Shown one piece after another: positions 28,268 through 36,367 of a stretch of DNA of 64,000 bases. This DNA is from DSYU01 sp963827605 (GTDB taxonomy: Bacteria; Chloroflexota; Anaerolineae; Anaerolineales; Anaerolineaceae): the NCBI GenBank assembly GCA_963827605.1, contig CAWHBK010000001.1, positions 1,922,001 through 1,986,000 of the forward strand, read 5' to 3'. The notes beneath the pieces were generated by a model that had not been told where the DNA came from, did not search any database, and saw only the letters and a list, made by a program, of their open reading frames with translations. How positions within the stretch are numbered: position 1 is the stretch's first letter; each line of letters opens with the position of its first letter. Made by a program: the position numbers and the translations under genes.

Positions 28268-29674
28268 TCATGCGGTCCTGGTTTCCGGCGGTTTGGTTGC
28301 GCTGTGGATGGGGAGCCAGATACAGAAGGTTGTTCCCTGGCCTTCGCTTGAGTCAACCTCAATATTTCCGCCGTGGTTGCGCACAATCCAATATGCAATC
28401 GAGAGGCCCAGCCCAAAACCGCTGCTTTGAGAACCGCTTGTGCGTTTGCGCGAGCGCTCGCCGCGATAGAAACGCTCGAATATGTGCGGCAGGTCTTGAG
28501 CGGGTATGCCGGACCCCGTATCACGGACAATCAGGCGGGCTTGCTCGTCGGTTTTTTGCAGGGAAAGGGTGACGCTGCCGCCAGCCGGCGTATATTGGAT
28601 GGCATTGCCCACCAGATTGACCAGAACCTGCTTCAGCCGGTCGTGGTCACCGGTTACCTGCACCTGGTCGATTTCGCCGATGCGAAGCTGGATTCGCTCG
28701 CCTGCCAGGGTACGCATCTGTTGAAAGACTTCAAACAAGATAGCATCCAGCTCAACGGAGCGCATATCCATGGGCAAGCGGCCCGATTCAGCCTGCGCCA
28801 GCAGCAGCAGGTCCCCAACCAGGCGGGTCAGGCGGTCGACCTCGCCTTCGACGTTCGACAAGGATTCTTCGTCAACCTGCCCGATGCGACGGATGAGGCC
28901 GATTTCACCTTTGATTACCGTGAGCGGAGTGCGCAGCTCGTGGCTGACATCGGCAATAAAACGGCGCTGGCTGGTAAACAGCCCCTCCAACCGGCTGAGG
29001 GTTTCATTGAATGCGGTAATTAATTGGGCGACTTCTTCGCTCTCATTTCCCATTAGCGGCACGCGCCGGGAAAGGTCATCGGCGCGAGTGATGCGGGTGG
29101 CGACCAGGGTGGCCGAAGCCAGCGGGGCAAGCGCCTGGCCCGTCACCAACCAGCCGGCCAGACCGGACAGCGCCATGGAAAACACGGCCAGCGCGACCAG
29201 CACGGTAGAAAGGGTGCGCTGCGCCGCGTCCAGCAGACCCAGGGTCAGCGCAATCTGCAAGACGCCGGCGGGCCCGCGCTCCGAAATCAACGGGACGCTC
29301 AACACGCGCAGATGCACGCCCCGGCTAAAGCTCGAATTGAAGCCTGGGCGGAGGATACGCAAACCACTGGCGTCCAGGGGTTCTTCCCAGCCGCGCGGGC
29401 GCTCGATTTGAAGCTGGCGGTCCGCTCCCCAAACCTGAAAAACGAGATTGCTGTCGGTCGGCTGAAATTCGGTCAGGACTCGCGGGTCAAACTGGCCGCT
29501 GGCGTTCACGCGCAGCAGGCCGCCCGTCAGCACTTCGGCCTGTTGGGTGAGGGTGTTATCTACCTGCCCAACCAGCACGAGGCTCACCAGGCCGTATACC
29601 AGCGAACCAAAAAGCAGCAGCGTGCCACCCAGCAGGGTGGTATATAACAGGGTTAATCGCAGGCGCAGAGACAT
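28268..29674 (-). CDS. sensor histidine kinase, HAMP-type
   Basis: 468 residues. Two membrane helices (about 10-32 and 160-182) enclose an outer sensor of about 125 residues. A HAMP linker, the dimerisation box 'FIADVSHELRTPLTVIKGE' with the phospho-accepting His, and the ATP-binding domain with N box 'VLVNLVGNAIQYTP', G1 'DTGSGIPAQDLPHIF' and G2 'GFGLGLSIAYWI' follow. The OmpR-type regulator gene ends 37 bases upstream; the two form a two-component system. The signal is not deducible from the sensor sequence. Confidence 0.92.
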   Translation of the reverse strand: MSLRLRLTLLYTTLLGGTLLLFGSLVYGLVSLVLVGQVDNTLTQQAEVLTGGLLRVNASGQFDPRVLTEFQPTDSNLVFQVWGADRQLQIERPRGWEEPLDASGLRILRPGFNSSFSRGVHLRVLSVPLISERGPAGVLQIALTLGLLDAAQRTLSTVLVALAVFSMALSGLAGWLVTGQALAPLASATLVATRITRADDLSRRVPLMGNESEEVAQLITAFNETLSRLEGLFTSQRRFIADVSHELRTPLTVIKGEIGLIRRIGQVDEESLSNVEGEVDRLTRLVGDLLLLAQAESGRLPMDMRSVELDAILFEVFQQMRTLAGERIQLRIGEIDQVQVTGDHDRLKQVLVNLVGNAIQYTPAGGSVTLSLQKTDEQARLIVRDTGSGIPAQDLPHIFERFYRGERSRKRTSGSQSSGFGLGLSIAYWIVRNHGGNIEVDSSEGQGTTFCIWLPIHSATKPPETRTA

Positions 29675-29711
29675 GGGCGAAAGGATACTCGCTTAGCGAT
29701 ACCGTTCTTGC

Positions 29712-30389
29712 TCAGGGATTTTCGCGCAGCACGTAACCAACGCCCCGGACGGTATGGATCAGGCGTATTTCGCCCTCATTTTCCAGTTTCTGGCGCAGGT
29801 AGCGGATATATACATCCAACACGTTGCTTTCCCCACCAAAGTCGTAGCCCCAGACCCGGTCGAAGATCATCTCCCGCGTCATTACCTGGCGCGGATGGCG
29901 CATAAACAGCTCGAGCAGGTCGTATTCTTTGGCAGTCAGCGCAATGGCTCGCCCGTGCCGGGTAGCCAGGCGAGTGGAGGTGTCGAGGGTGAGATCGGAA
30001 AAGGTGAGCACTGGAGCGCGCTCGAGCTGTGTGCGGCGCAGCAGAGCGCGCACGCGAGCCAAAAGCTCATCCAGATCAAATGGTTTGGTCATGTAATCAT
30101 CCGCGCCGGCATCCAGACCTTGCACCCGGTCGTTGATGGTGTCTTTTGCCGTCAGCATCAGGATGGGGATGTTGCCTTCCGTGCGCAGGCGTTGGGTGAC
30201 CTCCAACCCATCCATACCAGGCAGCATCAGATCCAGGATCACCAGGTCAGGGCGCCACTCACGCGCGCGGGAAAGACCATCCTCACCGTCCAGTGCTGTT
30301 TCGGCCTGGTAGCCTTCATAAGTAAGGGCCCTGCGCAAAACGCGCACAATTCCTTCGTCGTCTTCGATGATCAGGATGCGCTCTTTCAT
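29712..30389 (-). CDS. OmpR/PhoB-family response regulator
   Basis: 225 residues: receiver domain with the acidic pair 'IEDDEG', the phospho-accepting Asp in 'DLVILDLMLPGMDG', 'MLTAKD' and 'GADDYMTKPFD', then a winged-helix DNA-binding domain ('LTAKEYDLLELFMRHPRQV', 'SNVLDVYIRYLRQKLE'). It is cotranscribed with the kinase gene downstream and is its cognate partner. A GGAGG ribosome site lies directly before ATG 30389. Confidence 0.93.
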   Translation of the reverse strand: MKERILIIEDDEGIVRVLRRALTYEGYQAETALDGEDGLSRAREWRPDLVILDLMLPGMDGLEVTQRLRTEGNIPILMLTAKDTINDRVQGLDAGADDYMTKPFDLDELLARVRALLRRTQLERAPVLTFSDLTLDTSTRLATRHGRAIALTAKEYDLLELFMRHPRQVMTREMIFDRVWGYDFGGESNVLDVYIRYLRQKLENEGEIRLIHTVRGVGYVLRENP

Positions 30390-30513
30390 GTTCCCTCCTC
30401 AAATTAATATACCATATTGTGAAAGACTTTTCATATAAATGGTACGTCTTTGGGTGCTGCCAGTGTGGGAGGGGGGAATGGGATGTTTGTTTTATCATTT
30501 TGAAGTTTCGGGT

Positions 30514-30519
30514 TATAAT
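30514..30519 (+). promoter_or_regulatory. -10 box placed for a leaderless transcript
   Basis: TATAAT ends eight bases before ATG 30527, so transcription would begin at or next to the start codon. No ribosome site precedes the ATG, consistent with a leaderless mRNA. The -35 region is poor. Confidence 0.45.
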
Positions 30520-30526
30520 TTCGGAT

Positions 30527-31654
30527 ATGAGTTTATCGATCAGCGACCCGGTCTGGGTTGATCATCCCACTGCATTCTCACGACTGGCAAGCCTCCTTCA
30601 AGAGGAGCCGGTGATTGGCGTAGATACGGAATCGAACAGCCTGTTCGCCTATCAGGAACAGGTGTGCTTGATCCAGTTTTCAACCGCGGGGGATGATTAC
30701 CTGGTTGACCCATTAGCCCTGAAGGATCTCTCTGCGCTGGCACCCGTCTTTGCCAACCCGGCCATTGAAAAAGTGTTTCATGCCGGGGAGTACGATCTGA
30801 TCTGCCTGAAACGGGATTATGGGTTTACGTTCGATAACCTATTTGACACCATGCTGGCCGCGCGCATCCTGGGTCTACCCGGTTTGGGCCTGGGCACCAT
30901 GCTCGAGCAGGAATTTTCAATCCAGGCGGATAAACGCTTGCAGCGCGCCAATTGGGCGCGCCGCCCGCTTACTACATCGATGATGGCCTATGCGCGGATG
31001 GACACGCATTACCTGGTGGCGCTGCGCGATATGTTAAAAGAAAAGCTGGCCGGCGCTGGCCGGCTCGAACTGGCGGAAGAGGATTTCCGGCGCCTGACGC
31101 GGGTAGCCGCCGGCACACAAAATACTGGCGCCGGAGCTTGCTGGCGGATTGCCGGGGCAATGGACCTGACCCCACGCCAGGCAGCCGTGCTGATGGAGCT
31201 GTGCGTGTTTCGTGAGGAGCGCGCGCGGGCGATTGACCAACCGCCGTTCCGCGTGCTTCCCAACCAGACACTTCTCGAACTGGCGCAGCTGATGCCGCGC
31301 AAATATGGAGACCTCAACCATGTGTTTGGGCTTTCGCCAAAATTGATCGACCGTTATGGGGCCGGCATATTGGCGGCGGTAGAGCGGGGAATTGTCGGCC
31401 CGCCGGCGTACCGGCCCAACCTGCAGCGGCAAAGCGATGACATCATCTGGCGGATTGAGGCTCTGCGGAACTGGCGCAAGTACACGGCTCGTGAATTGGG
31501 CGTCGAATCCGATGTTGTTTTGCCGCGAGATGTGCTGGAATTGATTGCGATGCACCACCCGCGCGATATGGAAGAATTGGGCCATTTAATGAGCGATTTT
31601 CCCTGGCGCTTCAGTCGTTTTGGCCGCCAGATTATTGAAACCATCAGCCATTAA
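30527..31654 (+). CDS. RNase D-like 3'-5' exoribonuclease with HRDC domain
   Basis: 375 residues from ATG 30527, where homology begins; an open stretch back to 30419 is not conserved. DEDDy exonuclease motifs: Exo I 'VIGVDTESNSLFAYQEQ', Exo II 'VFHAGEYDLICLKRDYG', Exo III 'YARMDTHYLVALRD'. An HRDC-like helical domain follows in the C-terminal half ('LNHVFGLSPKLIDRYG'). RNase D trims 3' ends of tRNA and other stable RNAs. It begins a plus-strand run of RNA-related genes. Confidence 0.88.
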   Translation: MSLSISDPVWVDHPTAFSRLASLLQEEPVIGVDTESNSLFAYQEQVCLIQFSTAGDDYLVDPLALKDLSALAPVFANPAIEKVFHAGEYDLICLKRDYGFTFDNLFDTMLAARILGLPGLGLGTMLEQEFSIQADKRLQRANWARRPLTTSMMAYARMDTHYLVALRDMLKEKLAGAGRLELAEEDFRRLTRVAAGTQNTGAGACWRIAGAMDLTPRQAAVLMELCVFREERARAIDQPPFRVLPNQTLLELAQLMPRKYGDLNHVFGLSPKLIDRYGAGILAAVERGIVGPPAYRPNLQRQSDDIIWRIEALRNWRKYTARELGVESDVVLPRDVLELIAMHHPRDMEELGHLMSDFPWRFSRFGRQIIETISH

Positions 31655-31736
31655 TTCGCTGTAAGCCAGTTTTCGCCTTAGACCAGTCATTATTTCGCCT
31701 GGCCAGGCGCCCGCACGGAACACAGGAGTTCAATCC

Positions 31737-33163
31737 ATGAAGCTCTCCTTTTATGGCGCAGCCCGAACGGTAACCGGATCGCAGTTCTTGCTGGAAGTAA
31801 ATGGCAAGCAGTTGTTGATCGACTGCGGTATGTATCAGGGCAAGCGGTCCGAGGCGTACGCCCGTAACCTCCACTTCCCTTTTGACCCCCGTAAAGTAGA
31901 TGACGTGGTGCTCACGCACGCGCACATCGATCACAGCGGCAATCTTCCCAACCTGGTTAAGCAAAAATTCGAAGGGCGTATTTTTGCCACGCCGGCTACC
32001 TGCGACCTGGCGGGCCTGATGCTGCGCGACTCGGGCACATCCAGGAATCGGATGCTGAATTTGTGAATAAGAAACGCGCGCAAAGGGGCGAGCCACCGGT
32101 CGAGCCGCTGTATACCCAGGCGGATGCGGAACACGTTGTTGAACATTTCGTTCCAAAAGATTATGGGGAGCGCTTCCAGCCGGTGAGCGGTGTGACGGCT
32201 CGCCTGGTAGATGCTGGGCACATCCTGGGCTCATCCTCGTTGGAGTTGGAAGTGGAGGAGACCGGGGGAAAGAAAACCCGCCTGTGGTTCTCAGGAGACA
32301 TTGGCCGCCACAACCTGCCCATTTTGCGCGATCCGGTGTTTCCAGAGAATATTGATTACCTCATCATGGAATCCACCTATGGCGATAAGATCCACCGCGA
32401 CCCGGATCTGGCGTATGAAGAGTTTTACAAAGTAACCATGGAAACCATTCAAAAACGGGGCAAGGTGATTGTGCCGGCTTTCGCTGTGGGGCGCACGCAG
32501 GAAATTGTTTACGGTTTGAACCAGTTTGTATCCGAAGGGCGCATGCCCGCCATCCCGGTGTATGTAGACAGCCCCCTGGCAGTCAACGCCACGGATGTTT
32601 TCGCCCGGCACCCGGAATGTTATGATGAAGAGACCCGCGAATTCGTTGTCCAATATAAGCATCCGGCGCTGGAATTCCGCAACCTGACCTACATCCGCTC
32701 GGTGGAAGAATCCAAGGCGCTGAACAACCAGGATGGGCCGATGATTATCATCTCCGCATCTGGGATGGCGGAAACCGGGCGTATTCTGCACCACTTGAAG
32801 AACAATATTGAGGACCCCCGCAATATGATCCTGATTGTTTCCTGGCAGGCGCCCGATACGCTGGGACGCCGGCTGGCGGAACGCGCCGAGCGCGTGCGCA
32901 TCTTTGGTGAAGAATACCGGCGCAGGGCTGGGGTGGCGACGATTGGCGGTCTTTCGGGGCATGCCGGGCAGGATATGCTGGTGAGCTATGCCAAAGCCGC
33001 GAACCAATCGGCCGGATCTGGCCCGAATGGGAACGGCAGGTTGAAGCGCGTTTTCCTGGTACATGGGGAATCCGTGCAGGCCGGGGTGCTGCAAAAGCGC
33101 CTGGGCGAGATCGGCCTTTCGGGGGTATCGTACCCGGATTTGAACACAACGGTAGAACTGTGA
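31737..33163 (+). CDS. metallo-beta-lactamase/beta-CASP RNA nuclease (one frameshift)
   Basis: About 475 residues of the CPSF-73/Ysh1-like family. The metallo-beta-lactamase part has 'LLIDCGMYQGKR' and 'VVLTHAHIDHSGNLPNLV' (HxHxDH). The beta-CASP part has 'HILGSSSLELEV', 'LWFSGDIGR', 'VIVPAFAVGRTQEI', 'IISASGMAETGRILHHL' and a late 'GLSGHAGQD' His. These enzymes cut or degrade RNA with zinc. One base is missing at about 32034; restoring it gives a continuous 'AHIQESDAEFVNKKRA'. AGGAG before ATG 31737 supports the start. It lies between RNase D and tRNA-Ser. Confidence 0.88.
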
Positions 33164-33176
33164 ACCAGCCTGGTTT

Positions 33177-33206
33177 TTGATTCGTGAATATTTTTCATGG
33201 TATAAT
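33177..33206 (+). promoter_or_regulatory. promoter of tRNA-Ser
   Basis: TTGATT at 33177-33182, an 18-base spacer and TATAAT at 33201-33206 with an upstream TGG (extended -10) place the start close to the tRNA 5' end. Confidence 0.75.
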
Positions 33207-33221
33207 TCAACCGCTCTATTC

Positions 33222-33310
33222 GGAGAGATGCCAGAGCGGTTGAATGGGGCGGTCTCGAAAACCGTTGTGGTCCGACCGGGCCACCGTGGGTTCGAATCCC
33301 ACTCTCTCCG
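33222..33310 (+). tRNA. tRNA-Ser (anticodon CGA)
   Basis: 89 bases, class II. The acceptor stem GGAGAGA (33222-33228) pairs with TCTCTCC (33303-33309), with discriminator G at 33310. The D arm is 'CCAGAGCGG', the anticodon loop CTCGAAA gives CGA (reads UCG), a long variable arm is present, and the T arm holds 'GGGTTCGAATCCC'. The CCA end is not encoded. Confidence 0.97.
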
Positions 33311-33340
33311 CAGATAAAAACATAGCCAACCCAAAATTAT

Positions 33341-33397
33341 GGGAAAAGAGTAAGGAGATGTTTTTGTGGCGCAAAAACATCTCCTTACTCTTTTCCC
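33341..33397. terminator. 26-base-pair perfect hairpin downstream of tRNA-Ser
   Basis: Arms 33341-33366 and 33372-33397 are exact inverted copies around a five-base loop. It is far longer than needed for a terminator and has no clean T-run after it. It probably ends or protects the tRNA transcript. The remainder of 33311-33559 shows no gene. Confidence 0.65.
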
Positions 33398-33559
33398 TCC
33401 TATTTGTGACCGTTCCTTTTTTATTAAACCCTAACATAGGGGATGATTTTGTTGTATAGTATTGAGCTTGTTGTACTCCTGGCAAAAGATGCAATAAGAA
33501 AATGATATATTGTTCGTCTGGTGAGCATGCATTGCAGCGGCCAGAAACTGAGAAGGAAG

Positions 33560-34607
33560 ATGATATTGGAAACGACCGCCCGTCCATCCAAAATAGAACG
33601 CAGGCAGCAGCTAAAACAGGCTGTTTTTGCATGGCTCTCTCAGCAGCCAAACGGTATGGCGCTTGAAGCAGAATTTAGAAACAAAGTCGGTAGGATGAGC
33701 GATGTTCACGCTTTATTATCCTCCCGTGATTTCGCTGTTTTTGAAATAAAAGGTGAAAAGTGGGTTAGCGCCCAAATATTCCAGGATGCGGAATTCGAAG
33801 CGGGCCGAAAAGAATCCACGCAGGCAATCAAGCTGCACCGCATTCAACTGCGGCAAGATACGCTGGGGTGGCTGGCAGGCCGCCCGGACCAGATGGCGAC
33901 CATCAACGAGTTCCGCCAGAAGTTCGGCGCCGATGGTGACGCAGACTCGATCCTGGCCGGGGATGACTTTGTGTCCTTTGATTACCAGGGGAACCGCTGG
34001 CTGCAGCCCACGGAATATCACGAAACGATTTTCCGCAAAAAGATGGTACGCCAAAAGGCGGCGAAAGCACAGCGCGCGGAGAGCGACCTTGCCTGGCAGG
34101 ATTGCATTCCGCTGAGTGGGGAAGTGATGCGCCCGGATGGAACCCATGGGAAATCGGCCCGGCTGGTTGTGATTGCGCGCACCCACACTCTGGAATCGGC
34201 CGCGAAACGACTTGGGTTTGCGAACGGCGTCCTGCGCATTGCGGCCGCAAGCGGGGATGTCCCTTCATTCACTGACCCGGATGGGAAAACCCGCATTCCG
34301 GCCGCAGCCGTGGAACAGGCCGCGGCCAGCGAGGAAATGCTGGAGAAAATCGGCGGAAATACCCGCCTGACGGCCAGGCAGATTTCCATCGTCACCGGCG
34401 TCGCGGATTCCGATCATCCGCATCCGTCTGCGGGAAGCGCGCATCAGTATGATCGACCCGCTGTGGAAGCAGGTCCGCGGCCGGTGGGGCTTGCCGGACA
34501 GCCTGAAAGAATTCAACGCGCTTCTGACGGAGCGTTACCCGGCCTGGATTCGAATCGGTCATGGGAGACCGGTCCGATACGGAGACCGGGTACATGCCCC
34601 AAAATGA
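33560..34607 (+). CDS. duplicated-module, HTH-containing partner of the Suv3-like helicase (one frameshift)
   Basis: About 348 residues, not a family I can name. Two tandem modules of about 65 residues (about 17-80 and 97-155) align: 'AVFAWLSQQP...EFRNKVG' with 'DTLGWLAGRP...EFRQKFG', and 'DFAVFEIKGEKWV' with 'DFVSFDYQGNRWL'. A MerR/excisionase-like helix-turn-helix patch follows at about 208-252 ('ESAAKRLGFANGVLRIAAA'), then another HTH-like stretch ('LTARQISIVTGV'). A break near 34405 sends the reading into the frame that ends at TGA 34605-34607. The helicase start codon lies 14 bases inside its end, so the products are coupled. Likely nucleic-acid binding. Confidence 0.6.
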
Positions 34608-36192
34608 ATTTGAGCAGACCAGGGCCCAGGCGCGCGCGGAAGCCAACCGGCTCCGGCAACAGTTGATCGAAGTGTTCCCTACCTGGGACCGTGACCGCGC
34701 CGCACAACATATCACCCTGCACATGGGCCCTACCAACAGTGGGAAGACGTTCAGCGGGTTGAACAATCTGGCCGCTGCTGGCAGCGGCTGGTATCTTTCG
34801 CCGCTGCGTTTGCTGGCCCACGAAGTCTTCGAAACATTGAATAAGCGCGGTGTGCCCTGCAGCCTGCTGACTGGCGAGGAATCGATTGAAGTGCCCGGCG
34901 CTCAGATCATCGCGGCTACCATTGAGATGTTCAACCCGCGCCGGAGCGGCGAATGTATCATCATTGATGAGGCGCACATGCTGGCCGACGATCAGCGCGG
35001 CTGGGCCTGGACGCGCGCCGTTATGGAAGCCGCGGCACCGGAAATACATATTGTGGGCTCGCCGGTTTCTGAGACGCTGATTTACCGTCTGGCAGAGGAA
35101 CTGGGGTTCTCCGTCACAACAGAACGTTATGAACGCCTGACGCCGCTGCATGTTGCCGAACACCCGTGGACGCTGGAAGACCTGCCGGGGCGTACCATCC
35201 TGGTGGCGTTCTCACGCAGGACGGTACTGGGGCTGAAGGCTGATCTTGAGAAGAAATTAAACCGCTCGGTGGCGGTGATCTATGGAAATTTGCCGCCCGA
35301 AGTGCGCCTGCGCCAGGCCGACCGCTTTGCCTCTGGCGAAGCCGAAATCTGCGTGGCAACGGATGCCATCGGAATGGGCCTGAACCTGCCCGCCGACAAT
35401 GTCTGCTTCTACGAAGTCGAGAAGTATGATGGCAAGAACATGCGCGTGCTCAACCCAAACGAAATCAAACAGATCGCCGGGCGGGCGGGCCGGTTCGGGC
35501 TGTCCGAGCAGGGCATGGTGGGCGCACTATCGAAGGCCAACCTGACGATTATCCGCCAGTCGATCGAGGCGCAAAACACCGATATCGGGTTTGCGTATGT
35601 CGCGCCAACACCTGAGTCGCTTGCGCTCCTGCCCGGCACCCTGGATGAAAAGCTGCGCCAGTGGATGACGCTCAAAGCCATTCCAGAACGGTGGCGGCGG
35701 CTGCTGAAACCGGTCGACCTGTCCGAGCAAATTACGCTGGCCGAGATGCTGACGCCGGCCAATGTGAAACGGTTAGGCGAGGAAACGGCCCTGCATTTAA
35801 TCAGCGCCCCCTGCGCGAACAACACGGAACCCTACTGGCTTGCGTGCGCCAAGGCGATTATTACGCACCAGGATATGCCGGTTCCGGATGATGACCTGCC
35901 GAGAAAAATTATCGACACGGAAAGTTTAGAAAGCTACGAGCTTTTGATCCGCTGTGCGGATATCTACCTTTGGCTCGGGCAGCGGCGCGAATTCTCAGCG
36001 TACGCACCGGATGAAGACCAGGTGCGCGCCGAGCGGCGCCGGTTGTCAGAAATCGTGGATGATGCGCTTGCCGCCAGAATTGACACCACCCGGCGCTGCC
36101 GCACTTGCGGCCGGCCGCTGCCGCTCCAGAGCCGTTACAATATTTGCAACCGGTGTTTTCGGGAACGCAGATTCAAAAACGCCGCCTGGTAA
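34594..36192 (+). CDS. Suv3-like superfamily 2 RNA helicase with C-terminal zinc finger
   Basis: 532 residues from ATG 34594, with GGAG nine bases upstream. Motif I 'MGPTNSGKT', motif II 'IIIDEAHMLAD' (DEAH), 'ATDAIGMGLNLPA' and 'QIAGRAGRFG' (motifs V and VI) match the mitochondrial SUV3 family, as does the helical region 'LDEKLRQWMTLKAIPERWRR' after the second RecA domain. The last 30 residues hold 'CRTCGRPLPLQSRYNICNRC', a CxxC-x(n)-CxxC zinc finger. SUV3 helicases unwind RNA for degradation by exonucleases. The gene overlaps the repeat/HTH gene and ends at a terminator, forming a two-gene operon. Confidence 0.88.
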   Translation: MPQNEFEQTRAQARAEANRLRQQLIEVFPTWDRDRAAQHITLHMGPTNSGKTFSGLNNLAAAGSGWYLSPLRLLAHEVFETLNKRGVPCSLLTGEESIEVPGAQIIAATIEMFNPRRSGECIIIDEAHMLADDQRGWAWTRAVMEAAAPEIHIVGSPVSETLIYRLAEELGFSVTTERYERLTPLHVAEHPWTLEDLPGRTILVAFSRRTVLGLKADLEKKLNRSVAVIYGNLPPEVRLRQADRFASGEAEICVATDAIGMGLNLPADNVCFYEVEKYDGKNMRVLNPNEIKQIAGRAGRFGLSEQGMVGALSKANLTIIRQSIEAQNTDIGFAYVAPTPESLALLPGTLDEKLRQWMTLKAIPERWRRLLKPVDLSEQITLAEMLTPANVKRLGEETALHLISAPCANNTEPYWLACAKAIITHQDMPVPDDDLPRKIIDTESLESYELLIRCADIYLWLGQRREFSAYAPDEDQVRAERRRLSEIVDDALAARIDTTRRCRTCGRPLPLQSRYNICNRCFRERRFKNAAW

Positions 36193-36330
36193 GGATGCGG
36201 GTGTAGCCTACCGGATTGCAAAAGAATTCTGGTCAAATCCTATTGGTGAACGCCGTAAAAAACACGCCCTAAATAAGACAAACTTGCGCGGAGAGGTGTA
36301 AATGAGCTTCCGCGCCGTCCCAACATGCAG

Positions 36331-36367
36331 AAAAGCTGCTCGGATCTTCGTCCGCAGCGGCTTTTTT
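36331..36367 (+). terminator. intrinsic terminator of the helicase operon
   Basis: The imperfect stem AAAAGC-GCT-GGA (36331-36343) pairs with TCC-AGC-GCTTTT across a TCTTCG loop, followed by six T (36362-36367). The T-run overlaps the stop codon of the convergent gene. Confidence 0.8.

Noticed and set aside
33521..33559. Upstream GTG and ATG starts for the repeat/HTH gene
   Set aside because: No ribosome site precedes them. AGAAGGAAG directly before ATG 33560 is better, although its spacing is short.
34594..34607. A programmed frameshift at CCCCAAAA where the repeat/HTH gene meets the helicase gene
   Set aside because: A -1 slip leads to the third frame and not to the helicase frame, and the helicase has its own ATG with GGAG upstream. 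Ordinary overlap with translational coupling is enough.
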